Assembly: GCA_022592435.1 (NCBI GenBank)
Contig: JABYQS010000027.1
Coordinates: 1-64,000 of the forward strand
Direction: 5' to 3'
Length of the DNA: 64,000 nt
Origin: Cerioporus squamosus
Taxonomy: Eukaryota > Basidiomycota > Agaricomycetes > Polyporales > Polyporaceae
Each line of letters opens with the position of its first letter. The first letter of the stretch is position 1. The notes under the pieces were generated by a model that saw only the letters and a list, made by a program, of their open reading frames with translations, was not told where the DNA came from and searched no databases. Positions 38,471 to 51,089 of the stretch are shown here, piece after piece. The position numbers and the translations under genes are program-made.

Positions 38471-39377
38471 CTACGCAGCGCCCACAAAGCGGACATACAC
38501 CGCCGCCACAGCGACGCCCAGCGCAAACGCAAAGACCAACTCCTCCATCCGACGTCTATCCAACGGCCTTCCAGTCTTCACAGAGACAGCTGACCCGTTG
38601 GCCCGCGTCGGTGCAGGTACGTTCCCATCCAGCGAAGCCTCCGCGCGCTTCATCACATCTGTGCACGTCGGGACACCCGGAGCCTGAGGGGCAGCGTGGA
38701 GCCCTGGTATGCCATCGATGCTGCGCAAGTTCTTCTCCTCCCAGTACGCCTTGAGTCCCTTCGGTGCATGCGCGGCTTCGTCCTTCTGATCTGCGCGCTC
38801 GCGCGGGATCCAATAGTCAAGGAGCACCTGGCGGTGGCCGCGGAACTCGTAATACGGCACCGCGTACCCGCACGACTGCGAACAGATGTCAGACTTCGAT
38901 TTGGGTGGAAGGGGGCGAACGGACATACTGAGCCGACTTTGTACACGTCGATCACGATGGCCGCGCGCGAGCCTGGGCGACGATGCTCGGGAGGGATGAG
39001 CTCCTCGTACTCCCGCGTCCCGAATTCATGCACGGTACCTGATGCGACGGTGAGATCTGCGCTAATATGCATGAGGCTCCTGCGAGCGTACCTGTTCCGA
39101 AGAGGCGGACGATGCGCGGCGGGCCTTCGAACGCATTGAACATGAGCGTGATGCGTCCGTTCTCGCGCAGGTGCGAGATGGTCTCGACGCCGCTGCCGGT
39201 GAGGTCCTGGTACCATACGCGGGTCGGGGAGACATAATGGAAGGAGTCACGCACTCCCTTCGGGGAGACGTTGACGTGAGCCTCCGGGCTCAAGGGTGCG
39301 GTCGCAACCCAGAACATCTCCTGCTTGAGCATCCATGGGACGAGTTCGGGAGGAATAGAGTCGTAGAACTTGCCCAT
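38471..39377 (-). CDS. PNPOx-like flavin split-barrel protein with C-terminal membrane anchor (copy C)
   Basis: Fungal member of the pyridoxamine-phosphate-oxidase-like split-barrel family, related to the uncharacterised yeast pair YLR456W/YPR172W. Starts MGKFYDSIPPELVPWMLKQE (ATG 39377), then FWVATAPLS, HVNVSPKGV, TRVWYQDLTGSGVETISHLR, RITLMFNAFEGPPRIVRLFG, IPPEHRRPGSRAAIVID, SCGYAVPYYEF and NLRSIDGIPGLH, the usual family landmarks. FMN or F420 binding is expected from the fold, but the substrate is unknown. The last ~23 residues (ELVFAFALGVAVAAVYVRFV) form a hydrophobic helix, so the protein is probably tail-anchored. Two short introns. Head-to-head with its paralogue at 41360; about three quarters identical over the first 96 residues. 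Confidence 0.88.
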
Positions 39378-41359
39378 CGCTAGGTCGATAGAGCAGGGGT
39401 AGACTTAGGGTAGACACTGGGGAGATAACGGACAAGCTCCTGAGTCCTCGATGGTTATAATTCGGAGTCAGTGCAGACCGGCGACGTCTTAGCAGACGTT
39501 CAGCGTGTAGATACGTCGGCCGAATAGCACCTATCGCAGCACTTCCTGACGGCAGGAAGACACGAGGAGGCTGGGTTGACAAGGCACGATGACTCGAGAG
39601 GTCATATGAGCCTAAGTTTGCCGCTCCAGCAGTCCAAAGTCCTCTATGCCCAAGGATCAAAGGAGCACTAAAATTACTCACCGCAGTCCTCAGACAGTGA
39701 TCCTAGCTAGCCTCTCCGTGTCCCATATGATCGTGGCGCATTCCCGTCTCGACGATCAACCAGTATACGGCAGCATTCACTGTTCAGATGAGCGTTCCTG
39801 CGACGGCAATACTTCATTGGACTCCGTGATCACGAAGGTAACTCCTAGTACGTCAAAGGCCGGGTGGTGGTGTCGCAGCGGTAGTCCCAAGGCACTTATG
39901 ATTCTAGAAAGCATGGGTGAAGCTGCTGCAGTGTGTCGAGAGTCAGAGAAGAGAGAAGAGAGTCAATCAAACTAGTACTGACTACGCTACTGATAGTTCA
40001 GGTAAATAAATCAGACTGTTGACTGACAAGTCTGACGCTCACGCAGACTGACGAGGTTATAATACTCGACCCAAATCAAAATGATATTGTTGGTTAGTGT
40101 CTGCTACCTTGTATCGATATTATGTCAGCCACTCCCTTCAGTCCACAAGTCAACCAGGTGATATGAGAGTCCGAAACAAATGATAATTGCTGTCCTTTCT
40201 CTCTCCATTGACCACGACGACGGCTACAGTAGTCACGACGACAACGATGAACGAGACTACTCTTCGCTCACGTCCTCGACGATGATGGCAGCACCGACGT
40301 GATTGTTCCACTCAGGCTCGTTTCCTCTTCGTGCGTCGATCCGTCGACGCCGGCGCGCGCGACCAATCCTGGTTCTGCCGACAGCGTCCTGCTTTCGAAG
40401 TTCGAAGCTCGCAGCCACACTCCTGAATCAGCGATGATTAGCAGTAACAGCTACATGCTGCCTGACAGGTGCGATACGAGCCTACGCTCAGATTGTGGGT
40501 ACTCGCAGTAGCGTCCCATAAGTGCAGCATCTGCTGGACAGCGGATGACGGCGCGGCCAGGTCAACTTCACTAATGACCTCGTCGATGCACCCACAAGCT
40601 TGCGCAAGGGCGATGAAGGCAGCGGTTAGACGGGTGAGTCCATGTGCTCCTGATAACTCGCATCTCCCGTGTGGTTTACAGTCGTCAGTGGCCCGGGCTG
40701 TATTCGAGCAGTCGCTCGACCTGTTGAAGTGCTCGACGCTTCGAATGCTTCACGCTAGGTGGCAGAATGATGACTACGCGGAGCTCCTATTTGCATATCC
40801 CGTGGGTCATCGACAAGTCGAGGAGGTTTTTGGGGGATGTCGAGCAGGACGAGTCGGACATGGCAGCAGGGGGTTGTGCGCCATCGTGAGCTAGATGGGC
40901 TCAGGATGGTCTGAGGTGCGTAACGTTGATCTCGATGTGCACCCATTCTTATGCCCGATCTGTATACTCTCCGCTTGCATTCGTCCACCCCACGTTTGAT
41001 GTATGCGTCGCGGTCGGGCCCTGGAGTCCTGAGGCCTTGAGCTGCTATCCTCCCCATGGCTGCGTACGATTACATCCAGCCTTCTCGCATCACTGATACG
41101 TGCGCATATTAGCACCTGTATCTGTAGCGCATACAATGTGTCATACAATCATCCCCTCCCCTACGAGCGCGCTCCTCGTGCGCCATACGGACTTCGTGAC
41201 CTTCCCGCGCTCTTACGCTTCGGTAGGCTCGTCAGCGTCAACTGCAGTTGCTTTCGTCCATTATCATCCTGCCACTATCGGTTTGGCACTCTGGGTATGT
41301 CACTTGTCACTTCTCCATCGCCGACTGACGTCCGCCCAGGTTGATTCCATAGACACAAG
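39378..41359. other. 2-kb region between divergent PNPOx-like twins
   Basis: Shared upstream region of two divergent paralogues. It is the geometric centre of the mirror-image gene order described in the findings. Short open frames only (for instance 40469-40894), with no recognisable protein. No tRNA or repeat seen. Confidence 0.45.
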
Positions 41360-42354
41360 ATGGGCAAGTTCTACGACTGCGTTCCAGAGGAGCTCGTCCC
41401 ATGGATCAAGAGGCAAGAGATGTTCTTCGTCGCGACCGCCCCGTTGAGCGGATCGGGACATGTGAACCTCTCTCCCAAAGGCCTGAGAGGGACGCTGCAC
41501 ATCGTAGACAAGACGCGCGTGTGGTACGAGGACCTGAGTGGCAGCGGTACGTCTCATAACCTCTAGGTCGCCTCAGAGCACAGCTCACTGAGACCGCAGG
41601 GGTGGAGACGATCTCCCACCTTCGGGAGAATGGGAGGATCACCATCATGTTCTGCGCATTCGAGGGTGCTGCACGCATCGTCAGGCTCTTCGGCACTGGC
41701 AAAGTCTACGAGTTCGGCACACCGGAGTATTTCGAGCTCATCCCCCCGAGCAGCGTCTCTCCGGGTCTCGTGCGGCGATCGTGATGGACGTGCACAAAGC
41801 GAACAGCGTACGCTCATATCTCACTGCTTTTCTCTTCTCACGTTCTCTGATTTGCTCTCGATGCCTGCTAGTCATGCGGGTACGCCGTGCCACTTTACAC
41901 GTTCAAGCAGGATCGGAGTACCTTGCTGAAGTGGTCGGACAAGATGGAGAAGCTCGACGAGAAGTTCGCAGAAGACAAGGGCTACGCGACCGGTCCCATC
42001 GAGGAGCTGCCCGTCAGCCCCGATGACGAGGCCAACACGAGGATATACCCCGAACGCAGCATGAAGTGGTGGTGGGCGAAGACGAATCTACGCTCGATCG
42101 ACGGTCTCCCCGGCCTCCATACTGCCCACGTCGCGGACGCGATTCCGAAGGCGACTGTACATCTTCGAGGCGCCGGTGAGCCTCCGAGCGATGGCACCGT
42201 CATCGTATTGGGGAACAGGATCCCGAAGGAGACGATGAGGGCGTTGTTGGTCCCTGCCAGTAGGGAGGAGGTCGTCCGGCTGGTGCTCGCCGTGACGTTG
42301 GGCGTGTTGGTTGTCGCGGTGTATGTCCAGGTCGTCGTAGTGCCCGCGTGTTGA
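41360..42354 (+). CDS. PNPOx-like flavin split-barrel protein with C-terminal membrane anchor (copy C')
   Basis: Paralogue of 38471-39377: MGKFYDCVPEELVPWIKRQE, HVNLSPKGL, TRVWYEDLSGSG, then after an intron VETISHLRENGRITIMFCAF and FGTGKVYEFGTPEYFELIP. At that point the frame breaks: one base seems to be missing in the run of six C at 41742-41747. Past it the next frame reads GSRAAIVMDVHKANS, matching copy C exactly in register. After a second intron SCGYAVPLYTFKQD and NLRSIDGLPGLHTAHVADA continue to a hydrophobic tail (VVRLVLAVTLGVLVVAVYV) ending VVVPAC-stop. It has an extra ~20-residue segment (GPIEELPVSPDDEANTRIYP) absent from copy C. A single homopolymer indel in an otherwise clean gene suggests a sequencing error rather than a dead gene, but a real lesion cannot be excluded. 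Confidence 0.82.
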
Positions 42355-44032
42355 GCCCGTCACGGTGCGTCTTGATCCACAGAGCCTAGCCTGATCGCTG
42401 AGCGCTGACTTTTGCTATCATTCATAGGGGTGCTGTCTTGTAGATGTACTAGCGTCTACCCGTGCCCTTGTCACGGAAAAGCCGAGGTGCATGAGCTACT
42501 CAGAGATCCATAACACCGGCGCACTCGGGTGGGCTGCGCCCCCCCTCGTGCGCCGCCGTCTTCAGGGTTTACATATCTGAGCGACTGCGAGCTTGAGCTT
42601 GAACGTCAGTCTCACTCGCTCGCTACCGTCCATCGTCGTGAGGTCAAGCGGAGATCATGTCACTGAATGCACACTTGAACTCCGCCAAGTGGTATTGGAG
42701 GTCCGCTTCTACATTGGCTTTCGGGAACAGAACCCACAGCTCAAGCGCTGGCCGGCGCTCTCTCCGATTTCGATGTCTATAGCCTCCCTCCCTCTCGGAC
42801 TGCCTCCGCAACGCTTGCAGGCAACAGAGAGAGAGTTATACTTCCATTACATTGTGAAACTGCAGGAAAGAGAGCAGCCTGTGCAGCTGAACATGCCAAC
42901 TTACCATCTATAGAAAGGGCACTTTCCTAATCCGTTCGAGATGATTTACTATAGAAGATTCAATTGCAAGAGTCTCAAGTCAGTGTACGTCTGTCTCTAA
43001 CTTCTTTGTGATTGCGCAAGCTTATCAAGTGTTGTGCATACTGATAGGGACCACGACGTCGGAGGCTCGGGATGAGGTACTTACCTCAAGTTGGTCGTAA
43101 TCACAAGTCACGTCCCCTGAGTGTCGGACTGTCGTCCCCTTATTTGGTGTACTCACCGTCAAGCGTCTTATTCAAGCTGCCTGAACCACATTCTCCTGTG
43201 GCCAAATCCTGGTACGGGACGGGCGTCCGCGGCCCGAAGCCACAGTCTGAGGCTTCAAGTCGAAGATACGGATTTGTAGTACACTCGTTTCCGGGCAACA
43301 CTGTCAATATTGGATAGCCATCAGCACTTTACCAACGTCACAACGCTCTCGATCGAACAGGAGTGTTGCTCAAGAGTCGCTACCTGGAATGTACTTATCG
43401 TGCAGCGTGGACTGACTGTTCGGGGCGGTGAACTCATAGGTCATCCGGCGCCTATAACACCGCGAACCCTCGTCTCCCTCTGGTCTCCAATGAATGATGC
43501 ATGTTGAGCTCGCGTAGCTACATTTACCTAACACTAGTTCTCATGCCCTCGGAAACAAGGCGTGCCCTGACCCCTTGCATGGTCCTCGACATGCTTGGTG
43601 AGTGTCCCTTTCGACGTTTGGCTTTCGTTCTGACTATGTAGCACAGCATATCAACCTCGAGGCCTAGACTACATACTGGCAGATGGATCATCCGAGTCGA
43701 TGAAGGTACAGGCCCATTATGACAGGGCCACAGGCCCGGAGGTTCTGAGGATGCCGGAACGTCGGCTGCCCTATTGAGGATAAAAGCCCTCGGAGACGCG
43801 ATCGCGATCGGGGGGAGCGGATATTAGCTTCAAGCTCTGCCGCCGCCTCCAGCGACCCCTTATTAAAGTGTCGCCCGCTTTCGAGCTCAGAGGATTCTGT
43901 TTCTTCCCGTCACCAAGATAGCTTCCGTTCTGACCTGGCGCGAGCCGTTCGTCCTTTGTGGCCTACCGTCACGACCTATTCTCTTCCTTGAACCTTGTCC
44001 GATACACCTCTTGACTGTACCTTGACGCGGTC
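42355..44032. other. Intergenic, 1.7 kb, no gene seen
   Basis: Downstream of copy C' and upstream of the fucosyltransferase-like gene. Open frames are short and unconvincing. A perfect 12-base palindrome CGATCGCGATCG lies near 43798-43812, about 220 nt before the next ATG; it could be a factor site but that is a guess. Confidence 0.4.
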
Positions 44033-45924
44033 ATGCAAGACCCGGAGCGACTTCACCAGACATCCAGCGCCCGCTACTCTGAGGAAGACTCGGGATCCGA
44101 CAGCAGTTTCGAAGACAACCAGCCCACTGGTCCTCTCCTCTCTGCAACTTCAAGATTCCTCTCATCAGGTTGGAGCCCTAACAAGGAATCTTTCAGCTTC
44201 CCCATGTCTCCCAGCAGCTCGTCATTCTCTTGGCCGACGCGTTGGAACCTACCACGCTCATTCCGACGACGATATGTTGTCGCTACCGTTCTTTCCCTTA
44301 TCACACTCTCCAGTGTCCCTGTCTTCATGTCCTCCGGCATCCATTCGCCCGTGGAACGGATCCCCGCACAGCCGACAAATCCCATTCCGTTTCATCCCCC
44401 GACACTCGACACTTCGCCTCCCGTTGTACAGACCCCTATAGAAGAGACAGAGATCACGGAAGACTCGCTTCCCGTTCACTTGCAGCCAGATACGCACCTC
44501 GAGGGCTGGACGGCTACCGCGCACTTCAGGGGTATGTCGTATGCTTCCATCCTCACCTTCACTCCTGACGCGACCGACGATAGACAGTCTGAGGAATGAC
44601 ACGGGCTATCTGACGTCTTTCCTGTCGGCTGGTTGGAGTGAGTGACCCCCTAGTATGTCTGCTCGCCTAGGTTGACTTTGCCGTCTAGCTAATGACCAGA
44701 TCACCATTGGGAACCTCATATACCTCGCTATCATCACTGGCCGAATACCCATTCTTCCTCCGTTCACGTCCTACATCAATGGCAATCCCATGCCGTTCTC
44801 GCAGATTTTCGACGTACCCCGCATGGTCATGGCGCTCAATATCCCGATCCTCGAGTGGCACATGGTCAAGGATCTCGATCTTGCGCGGAGGGAGAACACG
44901 TTTGACGAGATCGGATGCTGGAATGTGTGGGAGGTGGACGACCTACACCCCCCGGAAAACGAGAGAGGGCCGCGTGGAAGCGTCACGCCCTCGTTGCTGA
45001 ATCTCGGTACGTCCGTTCGTGAGCAAACCCACTTGACAATCGCTGACGTACGTGTACCAGATATTTCGTACACCCGGGTGCCAAAATCCGTGAAGCTCAT
45101 TCCAGATTACGAACATGACTCACACTCGACGTACTGGTCGCTTGCGCGATTGGCCTTCCCCGAGGAGCGGAAGCGAGTCTTGGACAAGCCTGACGAGCAC
45201 CCTACACGCCCCTCTTCACGTAGTGGGGTCATGCTTCCGCCCGACGAGCAGCTCGCATGCTTCGACTTCCTTTACTTCCTCTGCGCAGTAGAGGTGAGTC
45301 ATCGTTTCGCTCTCGTTCGTGCCCAGTACAGAAGCGCTAAGAATCGTGTAGCCCTTCGACGCCTTCGAGCGCGACTATAGTCCCATGTGGCGCGACGTGA
45401 TGGCGCATGCCCACTGGACTCGCGAGACCAGGCAGCTCGCGCAGGGCTACATCCGGAAGACACTTCGCCTCGAAGCCGATGCGACCATCCCGCCTTTCAT
45501 CACCATCCATGCCCGTCACGGCGATTTTGCAGGATGGTGCGGCGACGTGCCTCCGGCAGATTGCTTCGCGCCGTTGTCCGCATTCGCGCGGCGCGTGCGC
45601 GAGATTCAGGACGAGCTGCGCGAGCGGCACGGGATCTACGTGCACCACGTCCTCATGACCAGCGACGAGAAGGATCCGCTGTGGTGGGAGAGCGTGCGCG
45701 AGCGCGGATGGACCCGCGTCGACCACGACAGCTTGGGGACCGCGCAGGACCACGGGAATTGGTACCCTGTTATCGTGGATGCCGTTATACAGTCTTTGGG
45801 GATGGGCTTCATAGGTACCGACCGTTCGACATTTTCGCACATGGCGAGGTTGCGGGTTAACGATTGGAATCATGGCGCGACGAGGATGGTCAAGTGGGGT
45901 TATATTGGTGCGGACAACCACTGA
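44033..45924 (+). CDS. Type II membrane O-fucosyltransferase-like glycosyltransferase
   Basis: Starts MQDPERLHQTSSARYSEEDS (ATG 44033). A Ser-rich cytosolic tail of ~80 residues precedes one membrane segment (YVVATVLSLITLSSVPVFMS), then a Pro-rich stem and a lumenal catalytic domain. Family landmarks of GDP-fucose protein O-fucosyltransferases: an N-terminal GYLTSFLSAGWNQITIGNLI that resembles the first nucleotide-sugar loop; FITIHARHGDFAGWC (the conserved His-x-Arg-x-x-Asp-type motif for GDP-fucose); and near the end GMGFIGTDRSTFSHMARLRV, like the C-terminal S/T-F/x-S motif. Four short introns. Ends GADNH-stop. Acts most likely in the ER or Golgi; acceptor unknown. Agaricomycetes carry several such genes. 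Convergent with the EF-hand/ZZ gene B' only ~160 nt away. Confidence 0.8.
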
Positions 45925-46082
45925 ATGGTTCGGGAGGAGTCGCGATATTGTAATACGTGATTGTGAGTTTAGATCTTATGCGTGGTCATAGAGTGTTCTG
46001 CTATTGTATCCTTAGCACTCTGCAGTATACGATAATACTACTTCGTCTGTCATGCATGATGAATTAGACGCGCCGGAAACCA
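45925..46082. other. Short convergent spacer
   Basis: Holds the 3' flanks of two convergent genes. Nothing else fits in it. Confidence 0.4.
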
Positions 46083-49000
46083 TTACATAGAGTTGGACCT
46101 AAGACGCCTGACCCATGCCGAGAAGTCGCTCTCGGAGTCCAGAGAGGCGTCCACCGTCTGCGCGGTTGCTGTCGTAGGCCACGTTGGCTGCCAGCTGGGG
46201 GTTGCCCGAGTAACACCCCCGCCAGATGCAACACCGAGGCTCTGGCCCATGAGCAACAGGAGGTCCTCGATCCGCTGAAGGCGAGTGTCCATCGAGCTCA
46301 TTCGTCCCTCGAGCTGCCCAAGCCGCTCGTCCATCTTCAGCCCCAGCCTCGTCTTCACGAACTCGACCTTCTCGTCGACGGAGACGAAACTCTGGTCGAA
46401 CTTGTACTGCATCTCCCTCAGGCTCCCCTCCATCGTGTTCATCCGAGCGTCGATCATCGCTCGCTCTAAGGCTGCCGGGTCCTGTGCGGGCTCCTGCACC
46501 TGCACTCTGACGAGCGCGTGCGTGGCTTTGTGCTTGTCCGCTGTGAAGCCGCCGTGCTTAATATCGCAGGCAGTACAGATGAAGATCCCGCCACCGGACT
46601 CAGCGCTTGAATCTGCAAGTTCCACGCATAGTCATTCAGTACGACTGTCACATGAGGACTACGGACCCGGGCGCACCTTTGCAGTCGATGCAGAACCAGC
46701 AAGGCTGTGATACTTGATCACCGCACTTGACGCAACTCGGTGGCTTGCGTGGTGGCTCGGGCTGAGTCTCCGTCGCTGCCTGCGCATCTGGTTTTGCTGA
46801 CGATGGATCATGCTCTGCCGTGTCCTCCAGGATCCTGCGAGCTAACTTGAGGGCCTCCGTCGCTGCCCGATGCGCTGGCCCGAATTCCCTGATTGAGTGT
46901 AGGGCGATGCGGACCTTGAACATATCGTGGGATGGCAGGTGAGGGGTGACGAGGTCGTCCCGTACGTCGGTACCAACTACTTTCGCGCAGCACTCCGGCT
47001 TGTCGCATAGGTCGATGGTGTCCGTGGTGCCGCATGACAGACACATGACGCGTCCACCTCGGATATGCCTCCCGCACGCGTCGCATGAAATCATACTTGG
47101 AGTGATGCTTCAGAGAGCGATATGACATGACCAAAGCAAGCAGACTCACAAATGATCAGGAACGCTGCGCATCCGGACGTCGAGGAAGATCTGGTACAGA
47201 GAGGCTTCTTCGGGTGTGTTCCTTCGATAGCATCCTGAGAGCATACTCTCTTCTTCGGCAGTGAGCTTGCCCAACGCCTGTTTGTGCCGGAGTCTCAGGT
47301 ACTCCTTCCCGTTCTCCCAGCGTTGTTGAAGCCATGTCCAGGAATGCAATCGCCGGGCGACATCGAAGCGGACCGCATTGCACGCGAACTTCCACAACGC
47401 GCGGCTCTTGTTCGCATCCAACTCCGCCGGCGAGGGCCAGAACTTCATCGCATCTGCGGATAGCCGCTTATACATAAAGTTGAGATCACCATAACCACAC
47501 TTCCAGTTGCACAAGAGGGTGGTGCCGTTCGATGAGAGACTTCCGCGGAAGGTTTCCGAGTCGAACCGGGACTTGTAGATCCTGGTGAACACATAGGTGA
47601 CCTTCCCGCTCTCTCCGTCGACCGTGTACCCTCCGGTGATATCCCAAGCGTGCCCAGTCGTGGCGAACCCGGAAGCCTGGAAGCGCTTTGCGTCTGAGGG
47701 AGAGGCATGGAAATCGATGCAGTCCATCTCAGTGTAAGGAAAGAGCCTGTCGGTATAGCAGAATCCCGACCACTGCCCGAGGCTGGTAACAAGGTCTCGC
47801 ATTTGAGTATGGCCCCTCATTCGATATGACAAGAATATGACTTACATGGCTCGAACATGTGGATCCGCCTGAGCGTCGGCTTCGGTCTCGACGTATGTCC
47901 GTTTCGCGAAGAGTTCTTCGGGAGACTGTACAGGATGGTTGAGGATCGCAGCAGGATCGACGTCTTGCGCCTCCACAGCGTCGTCGTATTCAACCTCAAC
48001 GAATTTGGCCTCCTTCAGGCGCTTGAGAGATGTGAACTCTTCACCGTTATGCCAAAACCTGAACTGACCACGGCAACAATGTTATTGTCACCCAGGACCA
48101 ACCAGGATAAGCAGTCACTCACGATCTCATATCCGAAAATCTTGAACTGCTGATCGGGATCAAGCTTCTGCTGTTTGAAGAGGTCTGGGAACATCCGCTA
48201 CCTCAGGCGACGAATTCCATCCCTTCGGAGCTGCCGCCCCACTCACCTGTCAGGTCATCGCATCGTTGGTCGAAAATTTCGAAGACCCGCACAATTGTGT
48301 TGCGCGCATCATCCATCTCGTCCACGTTCAAGATACGGGTACGGGCGAGCCTCATGATCTCGAAGTGTCGCGCCAGTAAGAGGTACAGCAGTGGCATAAC
48401 GTGCTGTCAGACCTGTCAGTTACGGATTGCTTCAATGTGGTAGATGCACACCTTCTCAATAGTGCCAGGGCCTCTGACGATGTCGACGGTGTCTCGCGCG
48501 TCGAAGTCGTATCTGGCGTCCTCCAGGTTCCGCCGCAGGCGGCTCTCTTCTGATTTGGTGTAGCTCTCGAATCTGGCCATGAGCGACTCATCCATGGAAG
48601 ACCGTCTAAACGCCCCAGTGAGCATGGCGGTGACCGTCCACACAGGATCGAGATACTGCTCGATAGAGTTTCGATTCGCGGGGAGAACGAGGGCTTTCAG
48701 AGACAACATCTTCGCGAGTATGATGTCGATCTTCTTTGCATAATCGCTCATCACCATCTGGTGTCCTGGGTAACGGCATTAGCATTGTTAGCACACCACA
48801 AACATCGTGAACACAGTCATACCGACTGCCCAATACGCCAGCCAATGCAAGAGGCTTCATTATCTCATCCAAAGGTCAGCGAACAAGTATGCACAAGAGG
48901 GATGAAACGCTCCGAACCTCCAATCATCAGGACGTGCCTTGGTGAACGTGTTCGCTTCCGCGACCGTAATGAATCCAGATGCGTCGTCGTCGAAGGCCTC

Positions 49001-50905
49001 AATAATGGGTTGGAGCCGTGTGACGGTGATGTACTCCAAGGTCCATTCGTCTTCCTTACTGATGCGACGAGTCGCAATGGTGGGCGTAGCGCTGCCCCTC
49101 TGGGCTTTGATCTCATCCAACTGCTCTCGGAAATAATCACGCAAGGCGAGCACGAAGTGCCGCGCCTTGACGTTTCCTCGCCAGCGCTGATGGGGGCGAA
49201 TGCGAGTCAGCATCACAAGCAGTCAGACGTAACTGTTTGCCTACCATCTCCTTCCAGATCTCGTGGATGTCCTCGAATCGGACTATCAGCATGTCACCAT
49301 ACCAGTGCCCAACTAAACGGGCACTCACCGGATCGAAAATCCTGTCATGCGGTCCTGAGGTGACAGACAGGATGATGCGATCGCCTTCACGATGCATCGA
49401 CCTGCGCATCTCTTCCTCGAGCTCTCTCTGCTGAATGACGAACATGCGCTCGAACTGCTTGAAGTTTTTACGAATGGCCGTCTCCGTGTCGATCTTGAGA
49501 TCCTCTCGAAGGTCCTTGAACTCCTTCTCCGAATCGACAGGACCTGCCCTGCGGTCCGCTGACCGCCCAAGCAAGGGTGCTAACCCTTTGTCTTCGTACA
49601 GCTTCCGCAGGGTCGCGTCGTCGCTGATGACCGCTTCTGGACCGCCGTTGGCTTTCACGAGTTCTATGAGGTGTTGCTCCTCCGGCGTGACACATGCCTC
49701 GAAGAAATGGGTAAGACGATCTATCCTGAAGCTGTCGTCAGTACCAACTCGACCATACTGTCCGCGCACGCGGAGAACTTACTTTTCATCAATGGTAACC
49801 AGTCTGTCATTCGCAGTGTTGACGGCGCGCCCGATGTACATCGAGAGTTCGAACTCGAACTCGCCGCGTCGAGTTGTGAAGACTGAGACGAAGCCCTTGA
49901 ACTTGTCGTCCCACGACGAGCTCTGCAGGACCTTGGTGAACGTGCGTTTCTTGGAATATGCACTGCACACACTGGCGCAGTTTGTGATGTCGTCTCGCGT
50001 CTTGATGATGACGTTCTCCAAGCGGTCCTGAATCGTACGCTTGCCGTCTCCAGCCCGTTGGTCCCGATTGATCTCCCGCAGCCTGTATAGAAGAAAGAAT
50101 TTATTCATGTTAGAATCAGGTACCGCAGCTGACTATCGAAGCATGGTCACGACGTACTGGGCGAGCACCGCCATCATATCTCGCATCTCGACGAAGAGCA
50201 AGGGGACCTTCTTGTCATTGTCTCTCCGCTTGAGGTCAAGCTCAACCGCAACCCGGAAAGCGCCAACGGCGACTGAATAGCATACAGATCGATTAGCAAA
50301 GCCGTAGTCGTAACCCACGTCTACTAGGACATACCTTTGATGAAGGGATGTACCTGGGCAACATCGTCGAGCACCTTCAGCAGCGCGGGAATACCGTCGA
50401 CGAGAGCACTGATAGTCTGTCGGATCGCCTTCCCAGGGTCACTATCCATGACCGTCTGCAGTGGGGATGCATAGCTCTGTACTAGAGTGACGTCCGATTG
50501 GATCACATTCAAGGTATCTCCTACATGAAAATCTTGTGAGCGGCGATTTCACGGGTTAGATGTTGAGTACGAACGTACCGGCCTTATTGAGTATCTTCAC
50601 ATGCCGTTTACCCTGGTACTTTTGGAAGTCCGCATCCGCAGAGTCGACGAGGGACGCGGTTTCCGTGAAACCGACGTCGTTGGGAGATGTCTGCAGTCCA
50701 CGAGCGTTGGTTTGTAGAGTTGGTGTTTCGGCAGCAGACTCTGGTGGTTGAACTTGAAGTTTCACGGATGGAACCGGCTGGATGGAGGAGCCAGTGGCAT
50801 TCGGGCCCGGGGCATCGCCACTATCGCTGTGGCGCTAATACAGATCTCAGTACGTTTCGGACTCAACTGAGGAAACGAGGAACATACTACGGGGCGAGAG
50901 TCCAT
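46083..50905 (-). CDS. Large EF-hand protein with two ZZ-type zinc fingers and coiled coil (copy B')
   Basis: Paralogue of 25596-31035 with the same order of parts. I place the start at 50905: MDSRPV, an intron, then RHSDSGDAPGPNATGSSIQ; this joins in frame to KLQVQPPESAAE. Helical region with RAGDGKRTIQDRLENVIIK; EF-hand loop DDDASGFITVAE near 48985; the LxHWLAYW segment at about 48835; a beta-rich domain beginning LGQWSGFCYTDRLFPY (47785); first ZZ finger CDACGRHIRGGRVMCLSC...DLCDKPECC with a downstream SHDMFKVR; second finger CVKCGDQVSQPCWFCIDCK, then FICTACDIKHGGF and HKATHALVRV; C-terminal coiled coil (GQLEGRMSSMDTRLQRIEDL). The acidic linker between fingers is much shorter than in copy B. 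Around fifteen short introns, no break found. Molecular function unknown; calcium and peptide binding are inferred from the domains. Confidence 0.75.
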
Positions 50906-51089
50906 GGCGGTCGTTGCGGTAGAGGAATCAGGGGTGGAACTTCACTGAAATACTGGGGGTAAGTATACATAGCTCTGCAAAAGAGCAGGCCAGTCGCAGA
51001 GGCTGTGCCCACCTTCGGATGCAATCACCGACAGAATCAGAGTACATACCACATAATTGAAATTGCAGGTCTCCGGGAGTCGGGGATAG

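Noticed and set aside
40469..40894. 141-codon open frame between the PNPOx-like twins
   Set aside because: No domain, no signal peptide and no homologue recognised among the neighbouring families; length is within chance for this GC content.
35956..45924. Glycosylation gene cluster (GDA1-like plus fucosyltransferase-like) acting together on GDP
   Set aside because: The GDA1-like protein looks catalytically dead, the genes lie 6 kb apart with unrelated genes between, and fungal housekeeping genes are not normally clustered by pathway.
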